Origin: Bacteroidota bacterium
GTDB taxonomy: Bacteria > Bacteroidota > Bacteroidia > B-17B0 > Aurantibacillaceae
Length of the DNA stretch: 61,590 nt
NCBI GenBank assembly: GCA_005787585.1
Contig: SYAL01000003.1
Coordinates: 1 to 61,590 of the forward strand
Direction of reading: 5' to 3'
In this document: positions 8,280-17,413 of the stretch, one piece after another
Layout: each line of letters opens with the position of its first letter
How positions within the stretch are numbered: position 1 is the stretch's first letter
Position numbers and translations under genes: made by a program
The notes under the pieces: model-generated
Database searches by the model: none
What the model saw: the letters and a program-made list of their open reading frames with translations, nothing else
Told to the model about the DNA's origin: nothing

Positions 8280-8630
8280 TTATAAATGCAAGGATGTTTT
8301 TTTAGCTAATAATTGTTCTTCGTTTTCAATTTGATTTTCGTCTTTTATGCAGCAATCCACAGGACAGACTGCTGCACATTGAGGTTCGTTATGAAAACCA
8401 ACGCATTCCGTACATTTGTCACTTACAATAAAATAAACATCCATACTTTTTGGAGTTTGGGGATCGTTAGCATCTACTTCTATGCCACTATTTCTGCCTT
8501 TATATAAACCTTTTACGCCACTACCATCCGCAAAACGCCATTCGGCACCACCTTCATAAATAGCATTATTGGGACATTCTGGTTCACAAGCCCCACAATT
8601 AATACATTCTTCAGTTATTTTAATTGCCAT
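8280..8630 (-). CDS. 2[4Fe-4S] ferredoxin, Alvin type
   Basis: A 116-residue electron carrier; the ATG at 8630 gives the normal MAIKITEECINCGACEPECP opening, and an upstream in-frame ATG only adds residues unlike the family. The first cluster motif is CINCGACEPECP. The second has CTEC, an eight-residue insertion, then CAAVCP with extra cysteines (VDCC). Between them lies the long DVYFIVSD loop of Alvin-type ferredoxins. It is divergent from the LuxC-like reductase with 55 bases between starts, a pairing I recall from other Bacteroidota. Confidence 0.92.
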   Translation of the reverse strand: MAIKITEECINCGACEPECPNNAIYEGGAEWRFADGSGVKGLYKGRNSGIEVDANDPQTPKSMDVYFIVSDKCTECVGFHNEPQCAAVCPVDCCIKDENQIENEEQLLAKKTSLHL

Positions 8631-8685
8631 TTTTTTACTTAGTTTTGGTAATTGTATTGTGAAGCACAATATACAACCAAAATTT

Positions 8686-9711
8686 ATGAATTTAAAACAA
8701 AGAATTAGTGCTTTTGTTCAATTAGGTTTGTTTATAAATCGACATGTTTCGAACAAACAGTTTATTAGCGAAATTAAATTACATGAAGGTTTAGATAAAA
8801 TAATTGAGGTTTCTCATCTTCATAATAATTGGTTTACCCCTGTTAATATTAAAGAAGCCATAATTAATTTGAGCATTTTTTTTGACGAACGCTCATTAGT
8901 TTTATTTATTTCTGAATATAAAGAAAAAGAACCCAAAACAATTGCTTTAATATGTGCTGGTAATATACCATTGGTTTGTTTTCACGATCTATTATGTATT
9001 TTATTAACTGGAAATAGGGTATTAATAAAGTTATCGAGCGATGATGATATTCTAGTACCTTTTTTTTTGAAATTACTAACACATTATGATCCAGATTATG
9101 AATCTAAAATCGAGTTTGCGTCAGGTAGGTTGAGTAATTTTGATGCCATTATTGCTACAGGAAGCAATAATACAGCTAGCCATTTAAATTATTATTTTGG
9201 TAAATATCCAAATATTATTCGTAAAAGTCGAACTTCAATTGCTATATTAAAAGGAGACGAAAGCGCACTAGATCTTAATAATTTAGGAAAAGATATTTTT
9301 CAATATTTTGGGTTGGGATGCAGAAACGTAAGTAAATTATTTGTTCCAAAAGGTTATTCATTCGATTTGTTTTTTGAATCGATTATTGGATATGGAGATG
9401 TGATTAACAATAAAAAATATGGAAATAATTACGATTATTATCGTGCTATTTATTTATTAGAATCGATATCTTTTTTAGATAATAATTTTTTAATATTGAA
9501 AGAGAGTTCTGATTTGCATTCTCCAGTTGGTGTAATTTATTTTCAATATTATGATTCGGAAATAGATATTGTAAGTTACCTTAATAATAATAAAGAAAAT
9601 ATTCAATGCATTGTGGGAAAGAATCATATTCCATTTGGATATGCACAACAACCTGTTATTACTGAGTTTGCAGATAAGATTAATACTATTGAATTTTTAG
9701 TAAATTTATAA
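8686..9711 (+). CDS. Acyl-CoA reductase, LuxC-like
   Basis: A 341-residue member of the aldehyde dehydrogenase-like LuxC family, which reduces acyl-CoA or acyl-phosphate type substrates with NAD(P)H. The start at 8686 (MNLKQRISAFVQLG) fits the family; an upstream in-frame ATG would run into the ferredoxin gene. Visible features are the cofactor-binding ALICAGNIPLVCFHDLLCIL (about 87-106), GNRVLIKLSS (109-118), IATGSNNTA (156-164) and the likely catalytic C212 in FGLGCRNVSKLFVP. The divergent ferredoxin and the downstream ABC ATPase (35 bases later) are neighbours. In related genomes this gene sits near serC; serC is absent here. The physiological substrate is not known. Confidence 0.85.
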   Translation: MNLKQRISAFVQLGLFINRHVSNKQFISEIKLHEGLDKIIEVSHLHNNWFTPVNIKEAIINLSIFFDERSLVLFISEYKEKEPKTIALICAGNIPLVCFHDLLCILLTGNRVLIKLSSDDDILVPFFLKLLTHYDPDYESKIEFASGRLSNFDAIIATGSNNTASHLNYYFGKYPNIIRKSRTSIAILKGDESALDLNNLGKDIFQYFGLGCRNVSKLFVPKGYSFDLFFESIIGYGDVINNKKYGNNYDYYRAIYLLESISFLDNNFLILKESSDLHSPVGVIYFQYYDSEIDIVSYLNNNKENIQCIVGKNHIPFGYAQQPVITEFADKINTIEFLVNL

Positions 9712-9745
9712 TTCAGAATAAACTTAAATTAAAAAAGATTTTATT

Positions 9746-10720
9746 ATTTTAAGCGTTAATAACATATCCTTTAATTATGTTGATCAACTTTATTTTAAAG
9801 GTATACAGCAAGTATCTTTTCAATTAAACAAGGGAGAGATTTTAGGTTTTGTTGGTAAAAGCGGGAGTGGTAAAACAACTTTATTAAAATGCGTTTATGG
9901 TTTGGAAGATATTGAAACCGGAGAAGTATTTTTAGATAAAAAGAAGGTATTAGGGCCGTCTTTTAATTTAATACCTGGACATGAGGATATGAAATTAGTG
10001 AGTCAGGATTTTTATGTTTTAGAAAATCATTCGGTAGAAGAAAATATTTTTGATAAACTGATTGGTTATAAGAATGATTTGAAGCAAAAGCGTGCAAATA
10101 AAATTTTAAAGCTTCTCGAACTTGAATTTTTAAAAAATACAAAAGCTAAATACCTATCTAGTGGTCAAAAGCAGAGGGTTGCGATTGCTAGAGCATTGGC
10201 AATTATTCCGAAGGTACTATTATTAGACGAGCCCTTTAGCAATTTAGATAAATTATTAACTGAAAAATTATTTTCGTTTGTTGTAAAAGAAGTAAAAGAA
10301 GGTAATACTTCTGTTATATTAATAACTCATGTTGCAGAGGAAGCTTTAAAATATGCTGATAGAATTGCAGTAGTAGAAAATGGAAAGATTTTACAAATTG
10401 GAAAAAAATGGGATGTATATTATAAACCTAAAAGTAGTCGTCTAGCTGGGCTTCTGGGAGATTATAATAGAATTAAACAGAAAGATTTGCATTTAAGCTC
10501 GAAATTGAAAATTAAATCTACGTTATTTTTGAGGCCAGATAAAATAAAGTTGGCTTCTTCAAAAAAACAATGCGATATAAAATTACGAATTTCACATTGT
10601 AGTTTTAACGGAAAATGTTTTGAAATTTTAAGTGAAACGATTAATAATAATTCAATAATTATTTATGCTAACAATGAAATAGAAGTAAACACAGAGCAAA
10701 TATTTTATTTTGATTTTTAG
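9746..10720 (+). CDS. ABC transporter ATP-binding protein with TOBE-like tail, non-canonical start
   Basis: ATPase subunit of an importer-type ABC system. From 9746 it is 324 residues: Walker A GKSGSGKTT (37-45), signature LSSGQKQRVAIARALA (from 137), Walker B LLLDEP (158-163), switch histidine in LITHVAEEA, then a TOBE-like segment (LFLRPDKIKL) as in iron or polyamine importers. The frame is open back to 9728, but no ATG, GTG or TTG precedes Walker A; the first standard start, TTG at 9902, would remove the P-loop. ATT at 9746 lies where homologues would start (then LSVNNISFNY). Either ATT is used or a base is wrong or mutated. No permease is adjacent. It follows the LuxC gene and its stop abuts the converging S46 gene. 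Confidence 0.8.
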   Translation: MLSVNNISFNYVDQLYFKGIQQVSFQLNKGEILGFVGKSGSGKTTLLKCVYGLEDIETGEVFLDKKKVLGPSFNLIPGHEDMKLVSQDFYVLENHSVEENIFDKLIGYKNDLKQKRANKILKLLELEFLKNTKAKYLSSGQKQRVAIARALAIIPKVLLLDEPFSNLDKLLTEKLFSFVVKEVKEGNTSVILITHVAEEALKYADRIAVVENGKILQIGKKWDVYYKPKSSRLAGLLGDYNRIKQKDLHLSSKLKIKSTLFLRPDKIKLASSKKQCDIKLRISHCSFNGKCFEILSETINNNSIIIYANNEIEVNTEQIFYFDF

Positions 10721-12871
10721 TTATTTCTTTAATTTCATTTCTTTTAATAAATAGCCTGCACCAGCATATTTATCTACTATCCAAAGTGTGAATCTTATAT
10801 CTAAGCTAATATTTCGGCAAAAATCTCCATTATACATAATGTCGCTCATAGTGCCTTCCCAATTTCGATCAAAGTTAGTACCAATTAACTCGCCTTTAGC
10901 GTTTAATACAGGACTGCCACTATTTCCTCCGGTAGTGTGATTACTTGCAATAAAAGCAGTTCTTAATTTACCCGATTTATCTGCATATTGTCCAAAATCT
11001 TTTTTATTGTATATTTCAATTAATTTTTCTTTAACGTAAAAATCTTCTTGGCCAGTTTTGTTTTTTTCAATTAAACCATCAATAGTGGTATAATGTAAAA
11101 AATTAACACCATCTTTTCCTTTATAATCAGATACTTTTCCAAACGAAACGCGTAAAGTACCGTTTGCATCAGGATAAAATGTTTTGTCTTTGATTGTTTC
11201 TTTTAACCCATGCATATACTCTTTTTGCAATTCTTTAATTTGTCGGTCATAATAATTTATTTGAGGGACAATGGTTTTTTGATAGTGCTGAAAAATAGAA
11301 GATGCCAGTAAATAAATTGGATCGCGCTCGTATAAGGTTGATTTTTTTTCAAAATCCAGAAACATAATTGCTGCTTTTCCATTATCAACAAAGCTTGAAT
11401 TATTATATAAAAAATCGGTTAGTTCAGATATATTACCATTATAGACATTAATTAATGAATCCAAATAAAAAGGGCGTAGAGATGGTTCTATATCCTTTAT
11501 AAATATATTTAATAATGCGATACATAATTTTTTATCTGTTTCTTTATTATAATTTTTAAAAGGTAAAATGGGTTTAATATCATTAAGCATACTATTAAAT
11601 TTATTTTCTTTACCCGCTTGTTTCTTTTTTAATTCATTAAAAGCATTAGTAAAACTATTTGCCATTCTAAACCCATCAATTCCCCATAAACACTCAGAAA
11701 AGTAATCATATTGTTTGCTTAAGGGTGCATAGTCGGAATATATTTTTTCGAATTGTTTTAACAAATTAGTATATTTTTCTTTTTTATTAGGATTATTTTG
11801 GATTAAATTTAAAAACTTGACTTCGAATTCTTTCTTTTTATTTACAGCATCTGATTTTTTTAGACCAATAATTTCACCTTTCCACTTTTTGTATCCATTT
11901 GCTATACCGGCATATCGATTTGCATACATTAGTCTTATAGTATCGTTTTTTTTCATATCAACTTCCATAATATTTAAGCGAGTTTCGCGTAATTTTACTC
12001 GAATAGGATCTTGTTGATTCATCAATAAATCAACGGCATAGGAAGTTAAATATTCTTGTGTTTTGCCAGGAAATCCATAAACCATAGTAAAATCACCATT
12101 TTCGGCACCTTTAAGAGAAATAGGAAAAGAGTAAAGAGGATTGTAGGGTAAATTGTCTGCACTATATTCAGCTGGTTTATTATCTTTATTAGAATAAATT
12201 CTAAACATACTAAAGTCTGCATTATGACGGGGCCAAACCCAATTATCTGTTTCGCCTCCAAATTTTCCAATACTTTCAGGAGGAGTACCAACTAATCGAA
12301 TATCTTTAAAAACTTCAGTAATAAATAAATAATATTCGTTGCCATAAAAAAATGGTTGAATAAAAGCATCGTAATGATTACCATTTTCAGCTTTTTCTTC
12401 TAATAACTTGCAATTTATTTGAATAGTAGAATCTTTTTGTTTTTCAGAAAAGTTTGATTTTATATTTGTATATACTTTATTTGTTACATCTTCAATACGT
12501 TTAATAAAAGTTACATTAAGTCCTTTACAATAAATTTCTTCTTTTTCATTCATGGCAAAATACCCATTTTTTAGATAATCTTTTTCAACAGAACTCAATG
12601 CTGCAATTGATGAAAAACCGCAATGATGATTAGTAAGAATTAAGCCTTTATTAGAGATCACTTCGGCTGTGCATCCTCCACCAAAAATAGCTACAGCGTC
12701 TTTCATACTGGCTTTATTGATACTATAAATTTGTTGAGGCGATAGTTTAAAGCCATTTTTTTTCATGTCTTTAAAGTTTAATGCATCAATTAATTGAGGC
12801 ATCCAAATTCCTTCGTCTGCTTTTGAAATAATTGAAGATGTAATTATTAGTATTAAAATAAGTTTTTTCAT
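10721..12871 (-). CDS. S46 family dipeptidyl peptidase, DPP11-like
   Basis: Periplasmic serine exopeptidase that removes dipeptides from N-termini, 716 residues, with a signal peptide ending near SKA (residue 18). The catalytic set is present: histidine in LTNHHCGFSS (82/83), aspartate D219 in RHNADFSMFR and serine S651 in GGNSGSPVLNAKGE. The residue 18 positions after the serine is Arg669 in NFDRNWEG. In characterised enzymes this position is Arg in DPP11 (Asp/Glu specific) and Gly in DPP7, so acidic specificity is predicted. It follows the AlgJ-like gene by 27 bases on the same strand and is likely the last gene of that unit. Such enzymes feed on peptides, in keeping with a proteolytic life style. 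Confidence 0.93.
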   Translation of the reverse strand: MKKLILILIITSSIISKADEGIWMPQLIDALNFKDMKKNGFKLSPQQIYSINKASMKDAVAIFGGGCTAEVISNKGLILTNHHCGFSSIAALSSVEKDYLKNGYFAMNEKEEIYCKGLNVTFIKRIEDVTNKVYTNIKSNFSEKQKDSTIQINCKLLEEKAENGNHYDAFIQPFFYGNEYYLFITEVFKDIRLVGTPPESIGKFGGETDNWVWPRHNADFSMFRIYSNKDNKPAEYSADNLPYNPLYSFPISLKGAENGDFTMVYGFPGKTQEYLTSYAVDLLMNQQDPIRVKLRETRLNIMEVDMKKNDTIRLMYANRYAGIANGYKKWKGEIIGLKKSDAVNKKKEFEVKFLNLIQNNPNKKEKYTNLLKQFEKIYSDYAPLSKQYDYFSECLWGIDGFRMANSFTNAFNELKKKQAGKENKFNSMLNDIKPILPFKNYNKETDKKLCIALLNIFIKDIEPSLRPFYLDSLINVYNGNISELTDFLYNNSSFVDNGKAAIMFLDFEKKSTLYERDPIYLLASSIFQHYQKTIVPQINYYDRQIKELQKEYMHGLKETIKDKTFYPDANGTLRVSFGKVSDYKGKDGVNFLHYTTIDGLIEKNKTGQEDFYVKEKLIEIYNKKDFGQYADKSGKLRTAFIASNHTTGGNSGSPVLNAKGELIGTNFDRNWEGTMSDIMYNGDFCRNISLDIRFTLWIVDKYAGAGYLLKEMKLKK

Positions 12872-12898
12872 TGAATAGTGAGTTAATTTCTAATAAAT

Positions 12899-14245
12899 TT
12901 AATTTTTAATATAACCAGACATTTTCATAGCATCTAGTTTTATGGCGCTATCTAATGAGATTTTATATTGGAAACTTTTTTCAGTTGCTTTTTTTAATAA
13001 AATAGGGGCATCCCTTATTTGTTTTGAATAGCTTTGAATTTGTTTATTTTTTTCTTCTTTTTCATAAAATGTTTTAGGTGATGTATATAATTCATAAGCC
13101 TTATCAATAAAAGTATTTCCAAACATTGGTAAATTACCATCTGAATATAGAATCATAATAATTTGATTACTTTCAATTTCTTTTTTAAAATCAAGTTCCC
13201 AAACCTCTACTTTTTCTCCTTGACGAGGAGATGGTACTACTTTGTTGCAGTAGTACCAAAATTGGCCACCGGCAAAACAATTTTGACCGACACCCATATA
13301 AACAGGCCCATACCAATAGCTATCTGAAATAGTTAATACTCGAGTAGTATTTTTTAAACTATCGTCTTCAAATTGAATTTTTGGGTAAGCTAATTTCATA
13401 TTTTGATTAGGAACAGAAAATAAATTCATACTTTTTAATACATCAGCATCTCTTCCTCGAGCAGAATCGATTACTTCAATATTTTCCCAAAATAAATTAG
13501 GCATATCACATGAATGAAGTTTTTCCATATATTTTATAATGGTGTCTACTGCTAAACATTCTGCATAATTACTCCAATGATGACCATATTTTGGAAATAA
13601 AGCGTGAGGTGAAATAGATTTTAATTTTTCAAAATATTTATTTAAATCTAAATAATTTAAACCTAAACGTTTGCTGTTTGAAATGAATTGATTTAGGTTT
13701 GTATTTTGAAAATTATGTTTGTATTTATCTTCGATAAATTCTTTACAAAAAGATCCTTTTCCTGGGGCGTATACAAGAAGCAAATCAATTCCCTTTCTCT
13801 TTAAACTATCTTGAACCAATTTAGCTTTTTGTAATTGTGTTATAACTTTTTTTTCTTTAATTAAATCGTCGCCAAAGGCAGAAAAAATATAGCTTTCACT
13901 AAAAACATAGTTATTTTTTCCAATTACAAATCCGTTCACTCTTATCTGATTAAAGACCTTATAATAAAATTGATTATTAAGTCGAACTAATATCTCTTTA
14001 TAAGCCCAGTGGTCATTATTATAATCTTCACTTAGTTTCTGGTAGCTCCCATCCATCCAATTAATTAGAGAGTATTTTGGTTTTTCGTCGCTAATAACAA
14101 TTCCTATCAAATTAGGTTTATTATAATTTATATCAGCGTCATCAGTTTTTGATTGATACTTAATCAAAGAATAAATCATTGGTAAAAAAAGTGATATAAA
14201 AATAACTATCAAATGAATAGAATATGTTTTTTGCTTAGAATTCAT
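12899..14245 (-). CDS. AlgJ/AlgX-like SGNH acetyltransferase
   Basis: A 448-residue protein anchored by one N-terminal membrane segment (about 10-28), with the rest outside the cytoplasm. It resembles the AlgJ/AlgX family, which transfers acetyl groups to polysaccharide. Likely catalytic residues are H222-H223-W224 in KYGHHWSNYAE, the counterpart of the DxHW motif, and S309 in LTISDSYWYG. A conserved-type segment LLLVYAPGKGSFC lies at 156-167. The start codon overlaps the stop of the MBOAT gene (TAATG), showing coupling. The pair would O-acetylate an exopolysaccharide or another envelope glycan. No polymerase or glycosyltransferase is next to it, so the glycan is unknown. Confidence 0.8.
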   Translation of the reverse strand: MNSKQKTYSIHLIVIFISLFLPMIYSLIKYQSKTDDADINYNKPNLIGIVISDEKPKYSLINWMDGSYQKLSEDYNNDHWAYKEILVRLNNQFYYKVFNQIRVNGFVIGKNNYVFSESYIFSAFGDDLIKEKKVITQLQKAKLVQDSLKRKGIDLLLVYAPGKGSFCKEFIEDKYKHNFQNTNLNQFISNSKRLGLNYLDLNKYFEKLKSISPHALFPKYGHHWSNYAECLAVDTIIKYMEKLHSCDMPNLFWENIEVIDSARGRDADVLKSMNLFSVPNQNMKLAYPKIQFEDDSLKNTTRVLTISDSYWYGPVYMGVGQNCFAGGQFWYYCNKVVPSPRQGEKVEVWELDFKKEIESNQIIMILYSDGNLPMFGNTFIDKAYELYTSPKTFYEKEEKNKQIQSYSKQIRDAPILLKKATEKSFQYKISLDSAIKLDAMKMSGYIKN

Positions 14246-15657
14246 TAAAATCTAAAATAAATAAAAGGGTTAAAATCAAGAGCAGATATAAAACTGAGTG
14301 AAATATAAAATAATATTACGCTAGCAGAAACAACTAACCATTGGTTTGATTTTGAGAATTGCTCGCCATAAACCTTTTCTTGAAGAGAAAGAGTTGTTTT
14401 TGTGATAGTAAAAAAGGAAAACAATAAAGCTAAGCTTGCCATGAATAGAAAGTCGTTGTTTAAAGTAAACTTTCCATCAAAAAATTGAAATGAATATAAT
14501 TGTTTAATGACATAGAAGCCTTGATTAATATTTTCATTTCGGAATAACACCCATCCCGTGATAACAATAATAAAGGTTATTGGTACAGAGAACCAGTTAC
14601 CAATTTTATGATAAATTTTATTTAAAAATAAACGTTCTAAAACTAAAAATAAACCGTGGTATGCGCCCCATAAAATAAAATTATAACTCGCTCCATGCCA
14701 AAAGCCCGACAATAAAAAAACAAAAATAAGATTACGATAAAGTTTAAAATTATTAACTTGGTTTCCACCTAAAGGGATGTATAAATAATTTTTCATCCAA
14801 GTTCCTAAAGTCATGTGCCATCGTCGCCAAAATTCGGTAATGCTTGAAGAAGTATAAGGATTATTAAAGTTTTCTGGAAATTTAAATCCCATCATTTTAC
14901 CTAATCCTATAGCCATATCACTATAACCACTAAAATCAAAATAAATTTGAAAGGAGTAAGCTAAGGCACCAACCCAAGCGGCAAAGGTATCAATTTGTTC
15001 GGGTGTCAGTTTAAATACAGCATCGGCTTGAATCCCTAATGTATTTGCAATAATTGTTTTTTTAGCAAGGCCAATACAAAAGATTAAGAAGCCACTGAGT
15101 TTAATTGATGGCGTATAATTTTTTTCGCGATTAGTGATTTGATCCGCAATTTCGTGATATCTTACAATTGGGCCAGCAATTAATTTTGGAAATAATAAAA
15201 TGTAGGTTTGATAATGCCAGAAGTTTTTGAGAGGTTTATGAATACCTCTATATACATCTAAAACGTAAGTTAAACTCTCAAAAGTATAAAAAGAAATTCC
15301 AATGGGTAAAACCACCTTTAACCACGTTACTTTTGTTCCAAATACAGCGTTAATATTATCAATAAAAAAGTTACAATATTTAAAATAAAATAGTAAACCC
15401 AAATTTAATAATAATGAAATAATTAAAAATTTAGTTTTTACTGATTGTGTTTTTTGATTATTCATAGCTTTTACTAAAAAATAATCTAAAAAAGTAGTTC
15501 CAAGAATAACTAAAATAAATTTCGGGCCACCCCAACTATAAAAATAAATACTGGCAATTAGAATTAGTCCATTTTTGTATTTATGCGGTACCAGATGATA
15601 CAACAATAAAAAAGTAGGAAGAAAATAAATAAGAAAAGTTATGCTGCTAAAAACCAT
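14245..15657 (-). CDS. MBOAT family O-acyltransferase, AlgI-like
   Basis: A polytopic membrane protein (470 residues from the ATG at 15657, MVFSSITFLIYFLP, which matches the usual AlgI start; a further ATG lies five codons upstream). It passes acyl groups across the membrane to an AlgJ/AlgX partner. The two MBOAT histidines are visible: H281 in FWRRWHMTLGTW and H321 in LLSGFWHGASYN. Other AlgI-like landmarks are VLPIGISFYTFESLTYVLDV and IYFDFSGYSDMAIGLG. It is the first gene of the minus-strand unit with the AlgJ-like and S46 genes and is divergent from ccmB. Confidence 0.93.
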   Translation of the reverse strand: MVFSSITFLIYFLPTFLLLYHLVPHKYKNGLILIASIYFYSWGGPKFILVILGTTFLDYFLVKAMNNQKTQSVKTKFLIISLLLNLGLLFYFKYCNFFIDNINAVFGTKVTWLKVVLPIGISFYTFESLTYVLDVYRGIHKPLKNFWHYQTYILLFPKLIAGPIVRYHEIADQITNREKNYTPSIKLSGFLIFCIGLAKKTIIANTLGIQADAVFKLTPEQIDTFAAWVGALAYSFQIYFDFSGYSDMAIGLGKMMGFKFPENFNNPYTSSSITEFWRRWHMTLGTWMKNYLYIPLGGNQVNNFKLYRNLIFVFLLSGFWHGASYNFILWGAYHGLFLVLERLFLNKIYHKIGNWFSVPITFIIVITGWVLFRNENINQGFYVIKQLYSFQFFDGKFTLNNDFLFMASLALLFSFFTITKTTLSLQEKVYGEQFSKSNQWLVVSASVILFYISLSFISALDFNPFIYFRF

Positions 15658-15791
15658 AATTTTATAAAACAAAATTAAGATTATTTACTAATTTTTATAA
15701 AGAAAATACACTAGATAAGTTGATTTTACAATAAAAAAATAATATTGATTTTATTATAACATTATAAGTAATTTTACATTAACATATTAAT

Positions 15792-16442
15792 ATGATATTA
15801 AACTTAATTAAAAAAGAATTATTGCTAGAATTTCGTCAAAAAGCTACTATTGGAGGTGTTTTAGTTTATATTATTGGAACTGTTTTTGTAAGTGCCCTTT
15901 GTTTTAAGGGAAAATTAGATAAACCAACTTGGAATGCTTTATTTTGGGTAATTACTTTATTTACATCAGTTACTATTAGTGGTAAAAGTTTTTTTAAAGA
16001 AACCGGTGGTCAGGCCTTATTTAATTTTTTACATTACACTCCACAGCAATTTATTATTTCTAAAATTATATATAATATGCTTTTTATGCTTTGCTTAAGT
16101 TTTATTACTTTTTTCTTTTATGTTTTTTTTATTAAAAATGAAGTCGAAAACATGGGCTTATTTGTTATAATTTTAATTTTAGCATCAACAGGATTAGCTG
16201 GTGTTTTGAGTTTAATGAGTGCAATAGCAAGTAAAGCAAGCGGTAATTTTGCCATTATGAGTATTTTAAGTTTTCCGGTATTATTGCCTATTATTTTAGT
16301 GGTTATACAATCAAGCAAACAAGCTATAGATGGCATAGAGTTAGCAGGTATAGGTTTCGAATTTTTAGTTATTTTAACATCTTTAAATGTATTAACAATT
16401 GCACTTTCATTTATATTATTTCCTTATCTTTGGCGCGATTAA
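15792..16442 (+). CDS. ccmB: Haem exporter membrane subunit CcmB
   Basis: A 216-residue permease with six membrane segments, part of the CcmABCD complex of cytochrome c maturation system I. The start LNLIKKELLLEFRQKATIGG and the segment LFWVITLFTSVTISGKSFFKE are typical of CcmB. It opens a plus-strand run of Ccm genes. The ATPase partner CcmA is not in this window: only 134 bases separate this gene from the divergent MBOAT gene. In Bacteroidota ccmA often lies elsewhere. Confidence 0.92.
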   Translation: MILNLIKKELLLEFRQKATIGGVLVYIIGTVFVSALCFKGKLDKPTWNALFWVITLFTSVTISGKSFFKETGGQALFNFLHYTPQQFIISKIIYNMLFMLCLSFITFFFYVFFIKNEVENMGLFVIILILASTGLAGVLSLMSAIASKASGNFAIMSILSFPVLLPIILVVIQSSKQAIDGIELAGIGFEFLVILTSLNVLTIALSFILFPYLWRD

Positions 16443-16523
16443 ACTAAGTGTTGGATTTATGTTTTTTTTAAGTCTAAAACAGCAAATTCATACACAAGTT
16501 TTAATACATTTTTTCAAGTCACA

Positions 16524-17189
16524 ATGATTATGAAACATTGGTATAAAATAATTTCGGTTTTTATAATTTTTTACACTTTGGTATGGGGTTTATTGAACCC
16601 AGTTCCGCGATTAGATATCTTAAACGAAACTATTCGTAATGTTTATTATCACGTTCCCATTTGGTTTGCCATGTTATTTATGATGTTAGTTTCATTAATT
16701 TTTAGTATTAAAAGCCTTTCAACAAATAAACTAGCAGATGATATTAAAGCATACAATGCTGCAGTGGTTGGATTTTTTTTTAGTATTCCTGGATTATTAA
16801 CTGGTTCGGTATGGGCAAAATTTACCTGGACTACTTGGTGGACATTTCAAGATCCAAAATTAAATGGTGTAGCCATTAGTATCTTGATATATTTAGCTTA
16901 TTTTATTTTACGATTCTCGATTGATGATGAATTAAAAAGAGCACGTATTTCGGCAGTATATAATGTATTTGCTTTTGTAATGATGAATGTATTTATTATG
17001 ATTTTACCGCGTTTAACCGACTCACTTCATCCTGGTAATGGAGGGAATCCAGCTTTTGCTAAATATGATTTAGATAGTAATATGCGAATGGTATTTTATC
17101 CAGCTGTAGTTGGATGGTTATTATTTAGTTTTTGGTTATTTCAAATAAAAAATAGAATTAGTTTTTTAAATAATAAATTAGATGATTAG
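16524..17189 (+). CDS. ccmC: Cytochrome c maturation protein CcmC
   Basis: A 221-residue, six-segment membrane protein that loads haem on CcmE. The tryptophan-rich WWD motif is seen at about 97-113 (VWAKFTWTTWWTFQDPKL). The two likely haem-ligand histidines are H43 in YYHVPIWFAM and H169 in LTDSLHPGNGG. It lies 81 bases after ccmB and overlaps the ccmD-like gene by eight bases. Confidence 0.95.
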   Translation: MIMKHWYKIISVFIIFYTLVWGLLNPVPRLDILNETIRNVYYHVPIWFAMLFMMLVSLIFSIKSLSTNKLADDIKAYNAAVVGFFFSIPGLLTGSVWAKFTWTTWWTFQDPKLNGVAISILIYLAYFILRFSIDDELKRARISAVYNVFAFVMMNVFIMILPRLTDSLHPGNGGNPAFAKYDLDSNMRMVFYPAVVGWLLFSFWLFQIKNRISFLNNKLDD

Positions 17190-17400
17190 AAATATTTTTA
17201 TTTTTTTATTAATACTTTGTTCGATAGCTTTGAAAGCTCAAGAAGCTCACTTGCCTAATATGGCTGAAACATTCAGGAATGATGGTAAAATATATGTTGT
17301 AATTTCTGTAATATCTATTATTTTTTTCTCTATTGTTCTTTTTTTGATATTTCTCGAAAGAAAAATAAAACGACTAGAAGATAAATTTAAAGGTAATTGA
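17182..17400 (+). CDS. CcmD-like small membrane protein
   Basis: A 72-residue protein with an N-terminal signal-like segment, a second membrane helix (about 32-57) and a charged end LERKIKRLEDKFKG. This is the layout of the small CcmD component that holds the CcmABC-CcmE complex together. It sits between ccmC and ccmE and overlaps ccmC. Its sequence is poorly conserved, so the call depends mostly on position and topology. Confidence 0.8.
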   Translation: MIRNIFIFLLILCSIALKAQEAHLPNMAETFRNDGKIYVVISVISIIFFSIVLFLIFLERKIKRLEDKFKGN

Positions 17401-17413
17401 TAAAAAAATAAAA

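Noticed and set aside
9902..10720. Start of the ABC ATPase at TTG 9902
   Set aside because: It would cut off Walker A, which is encoded in the same open frame just upstream.
9746..10720. The ABC ATPase as the missing CcmA
   Set aside because: It has a C-terminal TOBE-like extension and importer-type sequence, and lies 5 kb away behind genes on the other strand. CcmA is a short ATPase without such a tail.
12046..12291. An 81-codon minus-strand frame inside the S46 gene
   Set aside because: It lies in another frame of a well-supported gene and has no independent support.
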